Origin: Fretibacterium fastidiosum
GTDB taxonomy: Bacteria > Synergistota > Synergistia > Synergistales > Aminobacteriaceae
Reading direction: 5' to 3'
DNA length: 64,000 nt
NCBI RefSeq assembly: GCF_964642095.1
Contig: NZ_OZ209244.1
Span: 1,798,001 to 1,862,000 of the forward strand
In this document: one piece after another, positions 8,769 to 16,801 of the stretch
Numbering within the stretch: the first letter of the stretch is position 1
Layout of the letters: each line of letters opens with the position of its first letter
Notes under the pieces: generated by a model
Database searches by the model: none
Told to the model about the DNA's origin: nothing
Seen by the model: the letters and a program-made list of their open reading frames with translations, nothing else
Made by a program: the position numbers and the translations under genes

Positions 8769-8845
8769 GGGGTCGTAGCTCAGTTGGTTAGAGTGTCGGC
8801 CTGTCACGCCGAAGGTCGCGAGTTCGAGTCTCGTCGGCCCCGCCA
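8769..8845 (+). tRNA. tRNA-Asp (anticodon GTC)
   Basis: Acceptor GGGGTCG pairs with CGGCCCC (one G-T pair), discriminator G as expected for Asp, encoded CCA. Anticodon stem TCGGC/GCCGA holds loop CTGTCAC with GTC. Ten bases after tRNA-Val. Confidence 0.97.
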
Positions 8846-8860
8846 GTTCAATATTTCGTG

Positions 8861-8936
<76 letters not shown>

Positions 8937-8949
8937 GGTCAGCGAAAAT

Positions 8950-9024
8950 GCGGAAGTAGCTCAGAGGTAGAGCACAACCTTGCCAAGGTTGGGGTCGCGG
9001 GTTCGAACCCCGTCTTCCGCTCCA
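8950..9024 (+). tRNA. tRNA-Gly (anticodon GCC)
   Basis: Acceptor GCGGAAG pairs with CTTCCGC, discriminator T, encoded CCA. Anticodon stem CAACC/GGTTG holds loop TTGCCAA with GCC. Last gene of the tRNA operon. Confidence 0.97.
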
Positions 9025-9037
9025 AATTTTAAAGAGT

Positions 9038-9071
9038 GAGGTCCTGCAGGAAGCGGGACCTCTGTTTTTTT
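9038..9071 (+). terminator. Rho-independent terminator of the tRNA operon
   Basis: GAGGTCC (9038-9044) pairs with GGACCTC (9056-9062), followed by TGTTTTTTT. It lies 13 bases after tRNA-Gly and before the flagellar operon. Confidence 0.9.
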
Positions 9072-9295
9072 GAGAACTGTCCTAATGGAAGAAGAGGAGC
9101 GATGGGAGGGTTTTTGATCAATTTTGAATGAACCCGATGCCCTTCTCCTTTAAAAGCCTGAAATTTTTTTTAGCGGACCTCGTTTTTTTACGGATTTTCA
9201 TATACAATCAACAAGGTGTCCCAACAGGGTATCCTCGGTGCGCTTTATGTGAAGGCTGGGGCGTCTCTCCTTCGGGGGGGGAAGGGGCTATAGCG

Positions 9296-9535
9296 ATGAT
9301 TGAGGTGCATCGCCTGAACGGCGAACGTTTTTTGCTGAACTCTGATATGATTGAGACCATCAACGTGACGCCTGATACCGTGGTGCGGCTTTTGAACGGC
9401 CACCGCTATATCGTGCGCGAGGGGATCGACGAGGTCTGCGAAAAGATCATTGCGTTTCGGAAGTTGGCGGGGTACACCTGCATCGTTGCAAATTCTGCGG
9501 ACGAGGTGGAGGATTCCGAAGGAGCGGGATCGTGA
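9296..9535 (+). CDS. flbD: FlbD-family flagellar protein
   Basis: Small (79-residue) FlbD/SwrD-type protein found next to motA in many bacteria; in Bacillus the homologue SwrD raises flagellar motor torque. The sequence MIEVHRLNGERFLLN followed by PDTVVRLLNGHRYIV matches the family pattern of a short beta-rich protein starting with I-x-V-x-R-L-x-G. The open frame reaches upstream to 9128, but the homology begins at ATG 9296 and GGGGAAGGGG lies just before it, so I take that start. Leads the flagellar operon, 34 nt before motA. The 9072-9295 spacer holds no clear promoter; TATACA at 9201 is a weak candidate. Confidence 0.88.
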   Translation: MIEVHRLNGERFLLNSDMIETINVTPDTVVRLLNGHRYIVREGIDEVCEKIIAFRKLAGYTCIVANSADEVEDSEGAGS

Positions 9536-9569
9536 TGGAGCATGCTGCTGGACTAGGGGTGAATAGGCT

Positions 9570-10346
9570 TTGGATTTAACGAGTATCGTTGGATTTCTCA
9601 TATCTTGGATTCTGGTTCTCGCTGCCATGGCTGGGGGAGGAAACTTCGGCGCCTACATCGACGTTCCCTCCATGATGATCACGATCGGCGGCGCGGTGGG
9701 GGCAACGATCCTCTCAAACCCCTCGGACAGGCTGAAGGCCATAGGGGGCGGACTGAAGAGCGCCTTCGTCTCCCACGAGCCCAACCTCGTGGGGATGGTA
9801 CAGATGATCGTCAGCTTCGCCGAGAAGACCCGCAGGGAAGGCCTGCTTGCCCTGGAGAGCGACGTGGCGGAGCTGGACAACGAGTTCCTGAAGAAGTCCA
9901 TCCAGCTGGTCGTGGACGGCACGGACCCGGAGCTGGTGCGGGCGATCCTGGACACCGAGATCGGCGTCCTGGAGGACCGCCACTCCGCCAACAAGTCCGT
10001 GTTCGACACCCTCGCGGAGTTCGCCCCCTCCTACGGGATGATCGGGACGCTGGTGGGCCTCATCGCCATGCTGGGGAACCTGGCGGACGTCAGCTCCCTG
10101 GGCCCCAACATGGCCGTCGCCCTCATCACGACGATGTACGGGTCCATGATGGCCAACATGTTCGGCATCCCCATCGGCAAGAAGCTCGCCGCCCGCTCCG
10201 CCCAGGAGGTCGTGGCCATGGAGCTGATGGTGGAGGGGATCCTGGCCATCCAGGCCGGCGAAAATCCCCGAATCGTCGAGGAAAAACTGAAGGTCTACCT
10301 TCCCCCCAGGCTTCGCAGCAGCTTTGACAAGAAGGAGGGCGAGTAG
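9570..10346 (+). CDS. motA: Flagellar motor stator protein MotA
   Basis: Inner-membrane stator subunit that with MotB conducts ions and drives rotor rotation. The 258-residue product has the MotA pattern: an N-terminal segment (SIVGFLISWILVLAAM), a second hydrophobic segment around GGAVGATIL, a cytoplasmic loop of about 90 residues and the paired C-terminal segments containing APSYGMIGTLVGLIAML and GPNMAVALITTMYGSM. The conserved Pro in the third segment and Gly-rich turn are present. It begins with TTG at 9570, preceded by AGGGGTGAATAGG. The motB start follows after two bases, so the pair is translationally coupled. Confidence 0.96.
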   Translation: MDLTSIVGFLISWILVLAAMAGGGNFGAYIDVPSMMITIGGAVGATILSNPSDRLKAIGGGLKSAFVSHEPNLVGMVQMIVSFAEKTRREGLLALESDVAELDNEFLKKSIQLVVDGTDPELVRAILDTEIGVLEDRHSANKSVFDTLAEFAPSYGMIGTLVGLIAMLGNLADVSSLGPNMAVALITTMYGSMMANMFGIPIGKKLAARSAQEVVAMELMVEGILAIQAGENPRIVEEKLKVYLPPRLRSSFDKKEGE

Positions 10347-10348
10347 CC

Positions 10349-11077
10349 TTGGCGCGCCAGAAGAAGCCGGAGCCGCCGGGGCTGAGCGCCCCCTTCTACA
10401 TGGGCACCTACGGGGATATGGTGACGCTCATCCTGTGTTTCTTCATCCTGCTGTTCGCCATGTCCTCCATCGATGCGCAGAAGTTCCAGAAGGCGCTGAT
10501 CTCCCTCAGGGGCTCCCTGGGGGTTTTGAAGGGCGGCGTGACGACCGAGGAGTCCATGGAGCCCAACCAGAGCGGGGAAGAGGGAGTGGACGCGGGGTCG
10601 TCATCCAGGGTGGAGCTGGATACCCAGCACGTCGCCTACACGATCAACAGCTACCTGCGCTCCGAGGGGCTGGGCAAGTCCATTCAGGTGACGATCAACC
10701 AGCGCGGCGTGTCCGTCTCCATCTCGGATCAGTTCCTCTTCAACTCCGGCAGCGCGGAGGTGAAGCCGGAGGGGCGGCGGGTGCTCTTCAAGATCGCCTC
10801 CCTGGTGCGGGACAAGGTCCCGGCGGTGGCCGTGGAGGGGCACACGGACGCCACGCCTCTTCTGGGGGGTATCTATCGCGACAACTGGGGGCTCTCCGCG
10901 ATGCGGGCGGCCGTCGTGGCGTCCTACCTGGAGCAGGATGGAGGCTTCGACCCGCTGAAGCTCCAGGCCGTCGCCTTCGGCCCCAACCAGCCGATGGTGC
11001 CCAACGACACGCCGGAGCACCGCGCCCTGAACCGCAGGGTCGAGATCGTGTTCCTCTCGGAGTATCCCAAACGCTAA
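10349..11077 (+). CDS. motB: Flagellar motor stator protein MotB (OmpA-like peptidoglycan-binding)
   Basis: Stator partner of MotA that anchors the motor to peptidoglycan. After a short cytosolic tail there is one membrane segment (VTLILCFFILLFAMSSI); the ion-carrying Asp is D23 in TYGDMVTL. The C-terminal OmpA-like domain is seen in NSGSAEVKPEG, VEGHTDATPL and ALNRRVEIVFL. Length 242 residues is usual. The TTG start at 10349 has GAAGGAGGGCGAG just upstream, inside the end of motA. Confidence 0.95.
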   Translation: MARQKKPEPPGLSAPFYMGTYGDMVTLILCFFILLFAMSSIDAQKFQKALISLRGSLGVLKGGVTTEESMEPNQSGEEGVDAGSSSRVELDTQHVAYTINSYLRSEGLGKSIQVTINQRGVSVSISDQFLFNSGSAEVKPEGRRVLFKIASLVRDKVPAVAVEGHTDATPLLGGIYRDNWGLSAMRAAVVASYLEQDGGFDPLKLQAVAFGPNQPMVPNDTPEHRALNRRVEIVFLSEYPKR

Positions 11078-11094
11078 GGGGTTGATGGATCAAC

Positions 11095-11550
11095 ATGAAA
11101 CGAATGATTGTCTTTGTCGTTATCGGTTTGGTGATGTTCGGCGTGGGCTTTGGAGGAGGCCTGATGCTGGGGAGGACGATGGCGTCCGGCGAGGGCGGAG
11201 CCGCCAAGGCCCGCGAGGTCGCGGAACCGGGGCCCATCGTGACCATCGGCGAGTTCACCAGCAACCTGGCCGGCGCCGGAAGGCACGTCGTGAGCTTCAC
11301 CGTGTCCCTGGAGCTCGTGAACAAGAAGGAGGAGATCGCCGCCGCCGTTCAGAACATGGGGTGGCTCGTGAGGATCAAGAACGAGATTCTCCTCATCGCG
11401 AAGGACAAGACCTACGACGACCTCAACAGCGCGGAGGGGACGGTCCAGTTTCAGGGGGACATCAAGAGGGTGCTCAACTCCATCCTTCCGAACGTGGGGG
11501 GGGAAGCCCCCATCGCCCAGGTGCTCTTCGAGTCTTTCGTGCTTCAATAA
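11095..11550 (+). CDS. fliL: Flagellar basal body-associated protein FliL
   Basis: Single-pass inner-membrane protein associated with the stator ring. It has an N-terminal hydrophobic segment (residues 4-26, rich in Gly) and a periplasmic domain of about 115 residues with the FliL pattern, including VSFTVSLELVNKK and the C-terminal VLNSILP and VLFESFVLQ. Length 151 is normal. It follows motB by 17 nt with GGGGTTGATGGATCAAC before the ATG. A 158-nt gap separates it from fliM. Confidence 0.9.
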   Translation: MKRMIVFVVIGLVMFGVGFGGGLMLGRTMASGEGGAAKAREVAEPGPIVTIGEFTSNLAGAGRHVVSFTVSLELVNKKEEIAAAVQNMGWLVRIKNEILLIAKDKTYDDLNSAEGTVQFQGDIKRVLNSILPNVGGEAPIAQVLFESFVLQ

Positions 11551-11708
11551 ACAAAAAAACAATGTAACATAAAAGGCAACGGAGAAAGATTTTGGGTTTG
11601 TTTTGTGGGGACTGCGAAAAACGGCGGCAGGTGTGATATCCTGATACGTAGTTTTTCTTCTTCGGGGCGGTGACCCCGGAAGGCAGGTGAGGACTTCTGA
11701 CTCCTGAT

Positions 11709-12716
11709 GTGTTGTCACAAAGCGAGATCGATTCGCTCTTGAGCGCTCTCACGAGCGGTAACGTGGATATCGACTCCATGGCTGAAAAGGCCGACGAGCG
11801 GAACCTCAAGGTCTACGACTTCAAGAGGCCGGATAAGTTCAGCAAGGACCAGCTTCGAGCCATTCAGATGATCCATGAGGCCTTCGGCCGACAACTGACG
11901 ACGGCCATGTCCACGCTGATCCGCTCCATCGTCTCGGCAGAGGTGGCCTCGGTCGATCAGCTGGCCTACGAGGAGTTCCTGAACTCCCTGGTGCAGCCGA
12001 CGGTGATCGGGATGATCGAGATGCATCCCTTTGACGGCAACATGCTCCTCGAAATCAACCCCAACCTCGTGTTCGCCATCATCGACAGGATGCTGGGCGG
12101 GAAGGGAAACTTCACGGGCAAGCTGCGGGAGCTGACCGACATCGAGAAGACCGTCATCGAGCGCGTGCTGATGCGGATGCTGGAGCTTCTGGAGGACAGC
12201 TGGAGCACCGTGGTGGACGTTCGTTTCCGCTTCGAGAGCATGGAGAGCAACCCGTTCTTCGTGCAGATATGCTCTCCGCGCGATATGGTGCTCCTCGTCA
12301 TCCTGAAGCTGAAGGTCGGCGACATCGAGGGGATGATGAGCCTCTGCTTTCCCTACTTCCTGATGGAGCCCATCGTGGACAAGCTGTCCTCACAGCAGTG
12401 GTTCGCCTCGACGAACCATGAGCGGGACGAGGAGGAGCAGCGGAACCTGATCTCGTCGCTGCATCGCGTCAAGATTCCCCTGGCGCTGGAGCTGGGGCAC
12501 ACGATCCTGAGCCTGGCGGACGTCTATGCCCTTCAGGCGGGGGACGTGATCAAGCTTGACGAGACGAAGGACAGCGATGTCGCCGTTCGGGTGGGCAACC
12601 GGGTGAGCTTCATGGCGAAGCCGGGGACCGTCGAGGGGCGTCTTGCGGTGGAACTGACCCGGATCCTGAAGCGGTCTGCGGACGAGTCGTCAGAGGGAGA
12701 GGAAAAAGATGGATGA
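11709..12716 (+). CDS. fliM: Flagellar motor switch protein FliM
   Basis: C-ring switch protein that binds phosphorylated CheY and sets rotation direction. The N-terminus LSQSEIDSLLSAL is the CheY-P-binding EIDALL-type motif. The central CheC-like domain contains VDQLAYEEFLNSL, and the C-terminal SpoA domain (VGDVIKLDE and RVGNRVSFMAKPG region) binds FliN/FliY. The length of 335 residues fits. The start is GTG 11709 or TTG 11712; the ribosome-binding site is weak (AGGTGAGGA lies about 20 nt upstream). The gene overlaps fliY by 8 nt. Confidence 0.95.
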   Translation: MLSQSEIDSLLSALTSGNVDIDSMAEKADERNLKVYDFKRPDKFSKDQLRAIQMIHEAFGRQLTTAMSTLIRSIVSAEVASVDQLAYEEFLNSLVQPTVIGMIEMHPFDGNMLLEINPNLVFAIIDRMLGGKGNFTGKLRELTDIEKTVIERVLMRMLELLEDSWSTVVDVRFRFESMESNPFFVQICSPRDMVLLVILKLKVGDIEGMMSLCFPYFLMEPIVDKLSSQQWFASTNHERDEEEQRNLISSLHRVKIPLALELGHTILSLADVYALQAGDVIKLDETKDSDVAVRVGNRVSFMAKPGTVEGRLAVELTRILKRSADESSEGEEKDG

Positions 12717-13827
12717 TCTGCTTAGTCAGGATGAAATTAACGCCCTGCTTTCCGGCGGCGACCTGGGCGGTGGGGCCGATTCAGACCTCTCCATGGAGGA
12801 CTCCCACCTGCTCGGCGAGGTGTCTTCGATCTTCGCGGGCGCCGAGAGCAGCGTCATCGGCATGTTGTCCGGCAAGGAGGTGGACACTGCCGTCGACGAC
12901 GCGGAGGTCGTGACGCAGGCGGACTTCCGGGGAAGCCTGCCGGCGGGCCCCTTCCTCTTTACGGCGACGTTCGGGGGCTTTGACGACATCCCCCTGGCGT
13001 TGGCGGTGGAGCAGAGGGGCGCCCTGACCCTTGCGGACCTCATGATGGGCGGAGAGGGAAAGGACCTGCCGGACGAGCCCAGCGACCTCTACCTGAACGC
13101 GGCCCAGGAGGGGCTGAGCCAGGTGGTTGGGTCCTCCTTCACGAGCCTGAGTGGCCTCCTGGGCGGAAAGCGCCTGATCCCGGAGAACACGACCTCCGGG
13201 CTGGCGTCGGGGGACTGGCTGGCCTTCTCCTCCATGGCGCCGGAGACGAAGCTTTGGATGAGCCCGGTCGAGGTGAAGATCAACGGGCTGGATCCCTTCA
13301 AGATATGGGTTGCGCTGCCCCTGGACTCCGCCCTCAAGATGGTGGGGCTGATGCGGGAGATCATTGGCGAACAGGAGCCGCAGCAGCCGGAGGAAGCGGC
13401 AGCGCCCGCTCCTTCGCCCGCCGCGGGCGTTTCGGCGCAGTCCGGCGGCGGGATGAGGGCGCCCATGGGCGCTCCAGCCCCTCGGGCCTCTCAGCAGCCC
13501 ACTCCCATCGTGGACGTGCATCCGGCGGCGTTCCAACCCCTGGGGGGTGCCGCTGCCGGTGGTGCGGTGAGCCCCATCGACATGATCGCGGACATCCCGG
13601 TCCGCGTGACGGTGGAGCTTGGCAAGACGCGCAAGAGCGTGTCGGAGGTCCTGGCCCTGACGAGCGGGTCGGTCATCGAGCTGGACAAGATGGCGGGCGA
13701 GCCGGTGGACATCCTGGTGAACGGAAAGCCGATCGCAAGGGGCGAGGTCGTCGTCATCGACGAGAACTTCGGCGTGCGCATCACGGACATCATCGGAGCC
13801 GCGGCGGGCGCGCGTTCGACCTCCTAG
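12709..13827 (+). CDS. fliY: Flagellar motor switch protein FliY (CheC-like plus FliN domains)
   Basis: FliY replaces or supplements FliN in the C-ring of many diderm and Gram-positive bacteria and can act as a CheY-P phosphatase. Residues 1-15 (MDDLLSQDEINALLS) form the CheY-P-binding peptide. A middle CheC-like region is followed by a Pro/Ala-rich linker (about 220-275) and a C-terminal FliN/SpoA domain (IPVRVTVELGKTRKSVSE to VLVNGKPIARGEVVVID style). In the CheC-like part the expected E-x-x-N phosphatase motif reads EGLS by my alignment, so catalysis is doubtful. The ATG overlaps the end of fliM. Confidence 0.92.
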   Translation: MDDLLSQDEINALLSGGDLGGGADSDLSMEDSHLLGEVSSIFAGAESSVIGMLSGKEVDTAVDDAEVVTQADFRGSLPAGPFLFTATFGGFDDIPLALAVEQRGALTLADLMMGGEGKDLPDEPSDLYLNAAQEGLSQVVGSSFTSLSGLLGGKRLIPENTTSGLASGDWLAFSSMAPETKLWMSPVEVKINGLDPFKIWVALPLDSALKMVGLMREIIGEQEPQQPEEAAAPAPSPAAGVSAQSGGGMRAPMGAPAPRASQQPTPIVDVHPAAFQPLGGAAAGGAVSPIDMIADIPVRVTVELGKTRKSVSEVLALTSGSVIELDKMAGEPVDILVNGKPIARGEVVVIDENFGVRITDIIGAAAGARSTS

Positions 13828-13913
13828 CACAGGCTAAGGGCTCGCGCCGCAGAGGCTTTCGTCCCATCGTCGGGCTTTTTTGCGGCGGGCGCTTGCCGGG
13901 CGATTTTTCATGA

Positions 13914-13919
13914 TATAAT
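13914..13919 (+). promoter_or_regulatory. Possible -10 box for cheY
   Basis: TATAAT in the 225-nt fliY-cheY gap, with TTGCCG 15 nt upstream as an imperfect -35. It could give cheY and the export genes an internal promoter. Confidence 0.4.
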
Positions 13920-14052
13920 CAATGCGTTGTGCGGTTGGTTCTGTCAGTGGGGCGTCGCATTTATCTTCGTTTTTATGAAGACCTTTTCTCTATAAGGCGC
14001 AGGGACCGAGCCCCTGTGCAGGAGATTTTTGACGTAAGCGAGGGATTACAGG

Positions 14053-14415
14053 ATGGGCAAGAAAGTTCTTATCGTCGATGACGCGGCCTTTATGCGAATG
14101 ATGCTGAAGGATATCCTTCAGAAGAATAATTTCGAGGTGGTCGCCGAGGCTGAAAACGGCAAGGCGGGGGTCGCCGCGTATCAGAAGTACAAGCCTGATA
14201 TCGTGACGATGGACATCACGATGCCGGAGATGAACGGCATTGACGCCGTTAAGGCCATCAAGGCCCTTGATCCCGACGTCAAGATCGTGATGGTTTCCGC
14301 GATGGGGCAGCAGCCCATGGTCATCGAGGCGATCCAGGCGGGAGCCAACGACTTCATCGTCAAGCCCTTCCAGCCGGAGCGCGTGATCGAAGCCATCACC
14401 AAGGTCCTGTCCTGA
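14053..14415 (+). CDS. cheY: Chemotaxis response regulator CheY
   Basis: Stand-alone receiver domain of 120 residues that, when phosphorylated by CheA, binds FliM. All signature residues are in place: acidic pair D9-D10 in LIVDDAAFMR, phosphoacceptor D54 in IVTMDITMPEMNG, S82 in MVSAMG and K104 in FIVKPF. The position between switch genes and export genes is common in Gram-positive-type flagellar operons. The start is ATG 14053, preceded by GAGGGATTACAGG. Confidence 0.96.
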   Translation: MGKKVLIVDDAAFMRMMLKDILQKNNFEVVAEAENGKAGVAAYQKYKPDIVTMDITMPEMNGIDAVKAIKALDPDVKIVMVSAMGQQPMVIEAIQAGANDFIVKPFQPERVIEAITKVLS

Positions 14416-14521
14416 GCCGGAGGGACGTTTTTACTGCTGCCCCGGCGACGAAGGCCTCCGGGGCCACGGTTTTGTGCGTGCTGTCGCGGTGTAGATCGCG
14501 GATGGGAGCGGTTGAAGCCTT

Positions 14522-14866
14522 GTGGAGAAGTCGGCGCCTGAGGGGGAATCGGTGATCTCGGATCCCAGCCTTGTGGCCTATTTGGCTAGAGTGTCGCTTG
14601 CCTTGGTTGTTCTGGCGCTTTCCGCCGTCCTTCTGGTGCGTTTTGTGCGGGGGAGGCGCGGGGGGGTAAGAGATGACGGGGCCGTTAAGCTTTTGGCGTC
14701 CTTACCCGTGGGTAAGGATGTCTTTTTTGTGTTGCGCTGCGGACCCGACGTCGTCGCGTTTACCTCCGGGGCGAGTGGAACTTGTCTGATGGGCAGGTGG
14801 AAGTATGAGGAATGGGTTGGCGCGGGAGACGCTCCAGCGGAACGGACGGAAGATGGCGCGCGCTAG
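14522..14866 (+). CDS. fliO: FliO/FliZ-like flagellar export protein
   Basis: Short membrane protein in the usual fliO position right before fliP; FliO assists assembly of the FliP ring. The 114-residue product has one hydrophobic segment (about residues 19-40, VSLALVVLALSAVLLVRFV) and a short cytosolic beta-rich domain with LLASLPVGKDVFFVLRCG, resembling the FliO/FliZ pattern of hugging the membrane after the TM. Sequence conservation in this family is poor, so position carries much of the call. GTG start at 14522. It overlaps fliP. Confidence 0.75.
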   Translation: MEKSAPEGESVISDPSLVAYLARVSLALVVLALSAVLLVRFVRGRRGGVRDDGAVKLLASLPVGKDVFFVLRCGPDVVAFTSGASGTCLMGRWKYEEWVGAGDAPAERTEDGAR

Positions 14867-15650
14867 GGGGCTTTTCCTCGTCCTGACGCTCGCGGCGTTC
14901 CTCGCCTTTTGCGGAGGGTTTGCCCTTCCGGCCTGGGCCGCGGATTCGGAGGCGCTTTCCGGGGTGCCGCTCCCGACGATACAGTTTGGCGTCACGCCGG
15001 CGGACTCCCCGCGGGACGTGGCACTCTCCCTGCAGATACTGGCCCTGATGACGGTGGTGAGCGTCGTCCCGGCGATCTTCCTCATGGTAACGAGCTTCAC
15101 CCGCATCATCGTGGTCCTGGGCTTCGTGCAGCGCGCGATAGGGCTTCAGCAATCGCCGCCCCAACAGGTCATCGCGGGGCTCTCGCTCTTTTTGACGCTC
15201 TTCACCATGTACCCGGTGTGGGACCGGGTCTATCAGGAAGGGCTTGCCCCGTATCTTTCGGGCGCCGCCAGCGCCCCTCAGGCGTGGCAGAGCACGGTGA
15301 CGCCGATCCGCGAGTTCATGTTTCGCTATACGCGCCAGGAGGAACTGTCGCTCATGGTGTCCATGTCGGGGACCGAGCGCCCCGCGTCGCAGGACGCGGT
15401 GCCGACGCGCGTCCTGATCCCAGCCTTCATGCTGAGCGAGCTCAAGACGGCCTTTCAGATGGGCGTCGTCATCTACATCCCCTTCATCGTGGTGGACATG
15501 GTGGTCTCAAGCGTCCTGCTTGCGATGGGGATGATGATGCTCCCCCCCATGATGATCTCCCTGCCCTTTAAGATCCTGCTCTTCGTCATGGCCGACGGCT
15601 GGAACCTGGTCGTCCTGAGCCTTCTGAAGAGCTTTGCCAACGTCCCCTGA
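14853..15650 (+). CDS. fliP: Flagellar type III export protein FliP
   Basis: Core membrane protein of the flagellar export gate. From ATG 14853 it begins with a cleavable-type signal (MARARGLFLVLTLAAFLAFCGGF) ending near AWAAD, which is typical for FliP. It then shows family blocks SLQILALMTVVSVVPAIFL, FTRIIVVLGFVQRAIG, IPAFMLSELKTAFQMG and MMLPPMMISLPFKILLF. An in-frame ATG at 14805 would add 16 residues before the signal peptide and is less likely. Overlaps fliO by 14 nt. Confidence 0.96.
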   Translation: MARARGLFLVLTLAAFLAFCGGFALPAWAADSEALSGVPLPTIQFGVTPADSPRDVALSLQILALMTVVSVVPAIFLMVTSFTRIIVVLGFVQRAIGLQQSPPQQVIAGLSLFLTLFTMYPVWDRVYQEGLAPYLSGAASAPQAWQSTVTPIREFMFRYTRQEELSLMVSMSGTERPASQDAVPTRVLIPAFMLSELKTAFQMGVVIYIPFIVVDMVVSSVLLAMGMMMLPPMMISLPFKILLFVMADGWNLVVLSLLKSFANVP

Positions 15651-15711
15651 CGCAGGGCGGCCAGCGCGCCCGTTCCCCCAGAGGTCCGTGTGAGAGAGGA
15701 GGCGCCCGAAG

Positions 15712-15987
15712 ATGGCGGAAACGGCCCTGAGCCTTTTTGATCTCCTGAGCCAGTCCATCTGGACCATGTTGGTCGTGTCCCTGCCCGTGCTCCTGGTGGC
15801 CATGAGCGTGGGGCTCTTGATCGGCATCCTTCAGACGGCCACCTCCATACAGGAGCAGACGCTGATCTTCATCCCCAAGATCCTGGCCGTGTTCATCTGC
15901 ATCATCCTCCTGTCCCCCTGGATGGGGCAGAGGATGCTCGTGATGACGCGGGAGATATTGGGCCAGCTGGAGCGCTTTATCCAGTGA
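15712..15987 (+). CDS. fliQ: Flagellar type III export protein FliQ
   Basis: Two-helix membrane subunit of the export gate. The 91-residue product has two hydrophobic segments (about 15-38 and 50-75) separated by the family signature QTATSIQEQTLIFIPK. The start is ATG 15712, with GAGAGAGGAGGC upstream. Part of the fliPQR string. Confidence 0.96.
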   Translation: MAETALSLFDLLSQSIWTMLVVSLPVLLVAMSVGLLIGILQTATSIQEQTLIFIPKILAVFICIILLSPWMGQRMLVMTREILGQLERFIQ

Positions 15988-16006
15988 TGCGGGGCGGCGC
16001 TTTTTC

Positions 16007-16801
16007 ATGAGGGGGATCGAGCTGCCGGCTCAGCTCTTGATCGTCTGTCTCCTCCTTCACCTTCGCTTTGTGGGGCTCGTGTTCAGCGCCCCCGTGTTCA
16101 CCTCCGTCATGGCCCCGACGCCCGTGCGCTACCTCTTTGCTGCGCTCCTGACGTTCTCGGCGGCGGGGGGCCTGGGCGGTGCGGAGGTCCCGCTCTTCTA
16201 CTTCGACAGCGTCTTCTCCATCGCCCTCCTGGGCGTTCGCGAGGTCCTGATCGGAGTGGCTCTCGGATTCCTCTCCGCGCTGCCGCTGGTGGCGCTGCGC
16301 GTGGCGGGAGAGCAGGTGGGGACGGTGATCGGCTTCTCCATGGCCCAGGTGCTGGACCCGACGACGCAGACCGAGAGCTCCATCATCGGACAGCTGGAAT
16401 TCCTGGTGGGCTTGTGGTTTTATTACCACTGGAACGGGCACCTCCTCATGATTCAGGCGGTGATGGAGAGCGTGAGGCTGGCCCCCGTGGGGCGCCTCCT
16501 GCCGTTTCCGCCGGATTTGATCGAGGTGGGGACCTGGCTTCAGGACCTGTTCATTCTGGCGATGCGGATCACCCTTCCCTTCTTTTGTTCGCTGGTCCTG
16601 GCGGACGTCGGCCTGGGCTTTCTGGCGCGGACGGTCCCTCAGATGAACATCTTCGTCCTGGGGCTTCCGATCAAGGTGGCGCTGGGCTTTATGGTCCTTG
16701 CCGCAGTTCTGCCGCTGACCGTTGACCTCATCTACACCCAGTTTGAGCGCTGGATCGAGTTTGCCCTGGAGGGGGTGCTGCCTTGGAGCGCTGCGCCGTG
16801 A
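16007..16801 (+). CDS. fliR: Flagellar type III export protein FliR
   Basis: Export-gate membrane protein that completes the FliP5Q4R1 complex. The 264-residue product has about six hydrophobic segments and family blocks such as RFVGLVFSAPVF, VREVLIGVALGFL and AGEQVGTVIGFSMAQVLDP, then LPFFCSLVLADVGLGFLARTVPQMNIFVLG read in pieces. The end overlaps the start of flhB by 19 nt, which suggests translational coupling. Confidence 0.96.
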   Translation: MRGIELPAQLLIVCLLLHLRFVGLVFSAPVFTSVMAPTPVRYLFAALLTFSAAGGLGGAEVPLFYFDSVFSIALLGVREVLIGVALGFLSALPLVALRVAGEQVGTVIGFSMAQVLDPTTQTESSIIGQLEFLVGLWFYYHWNGHLLMIQAVMESVRLAPVGRLLPFPPDLIEVGTWLQDLFILAMRITLPFFCSLVLADVGLGFLARTVPQMNIFVLGLPIKVALGFMVLAAVLPLTVDLIYTQFERWIEFALEGVLPWSAAP

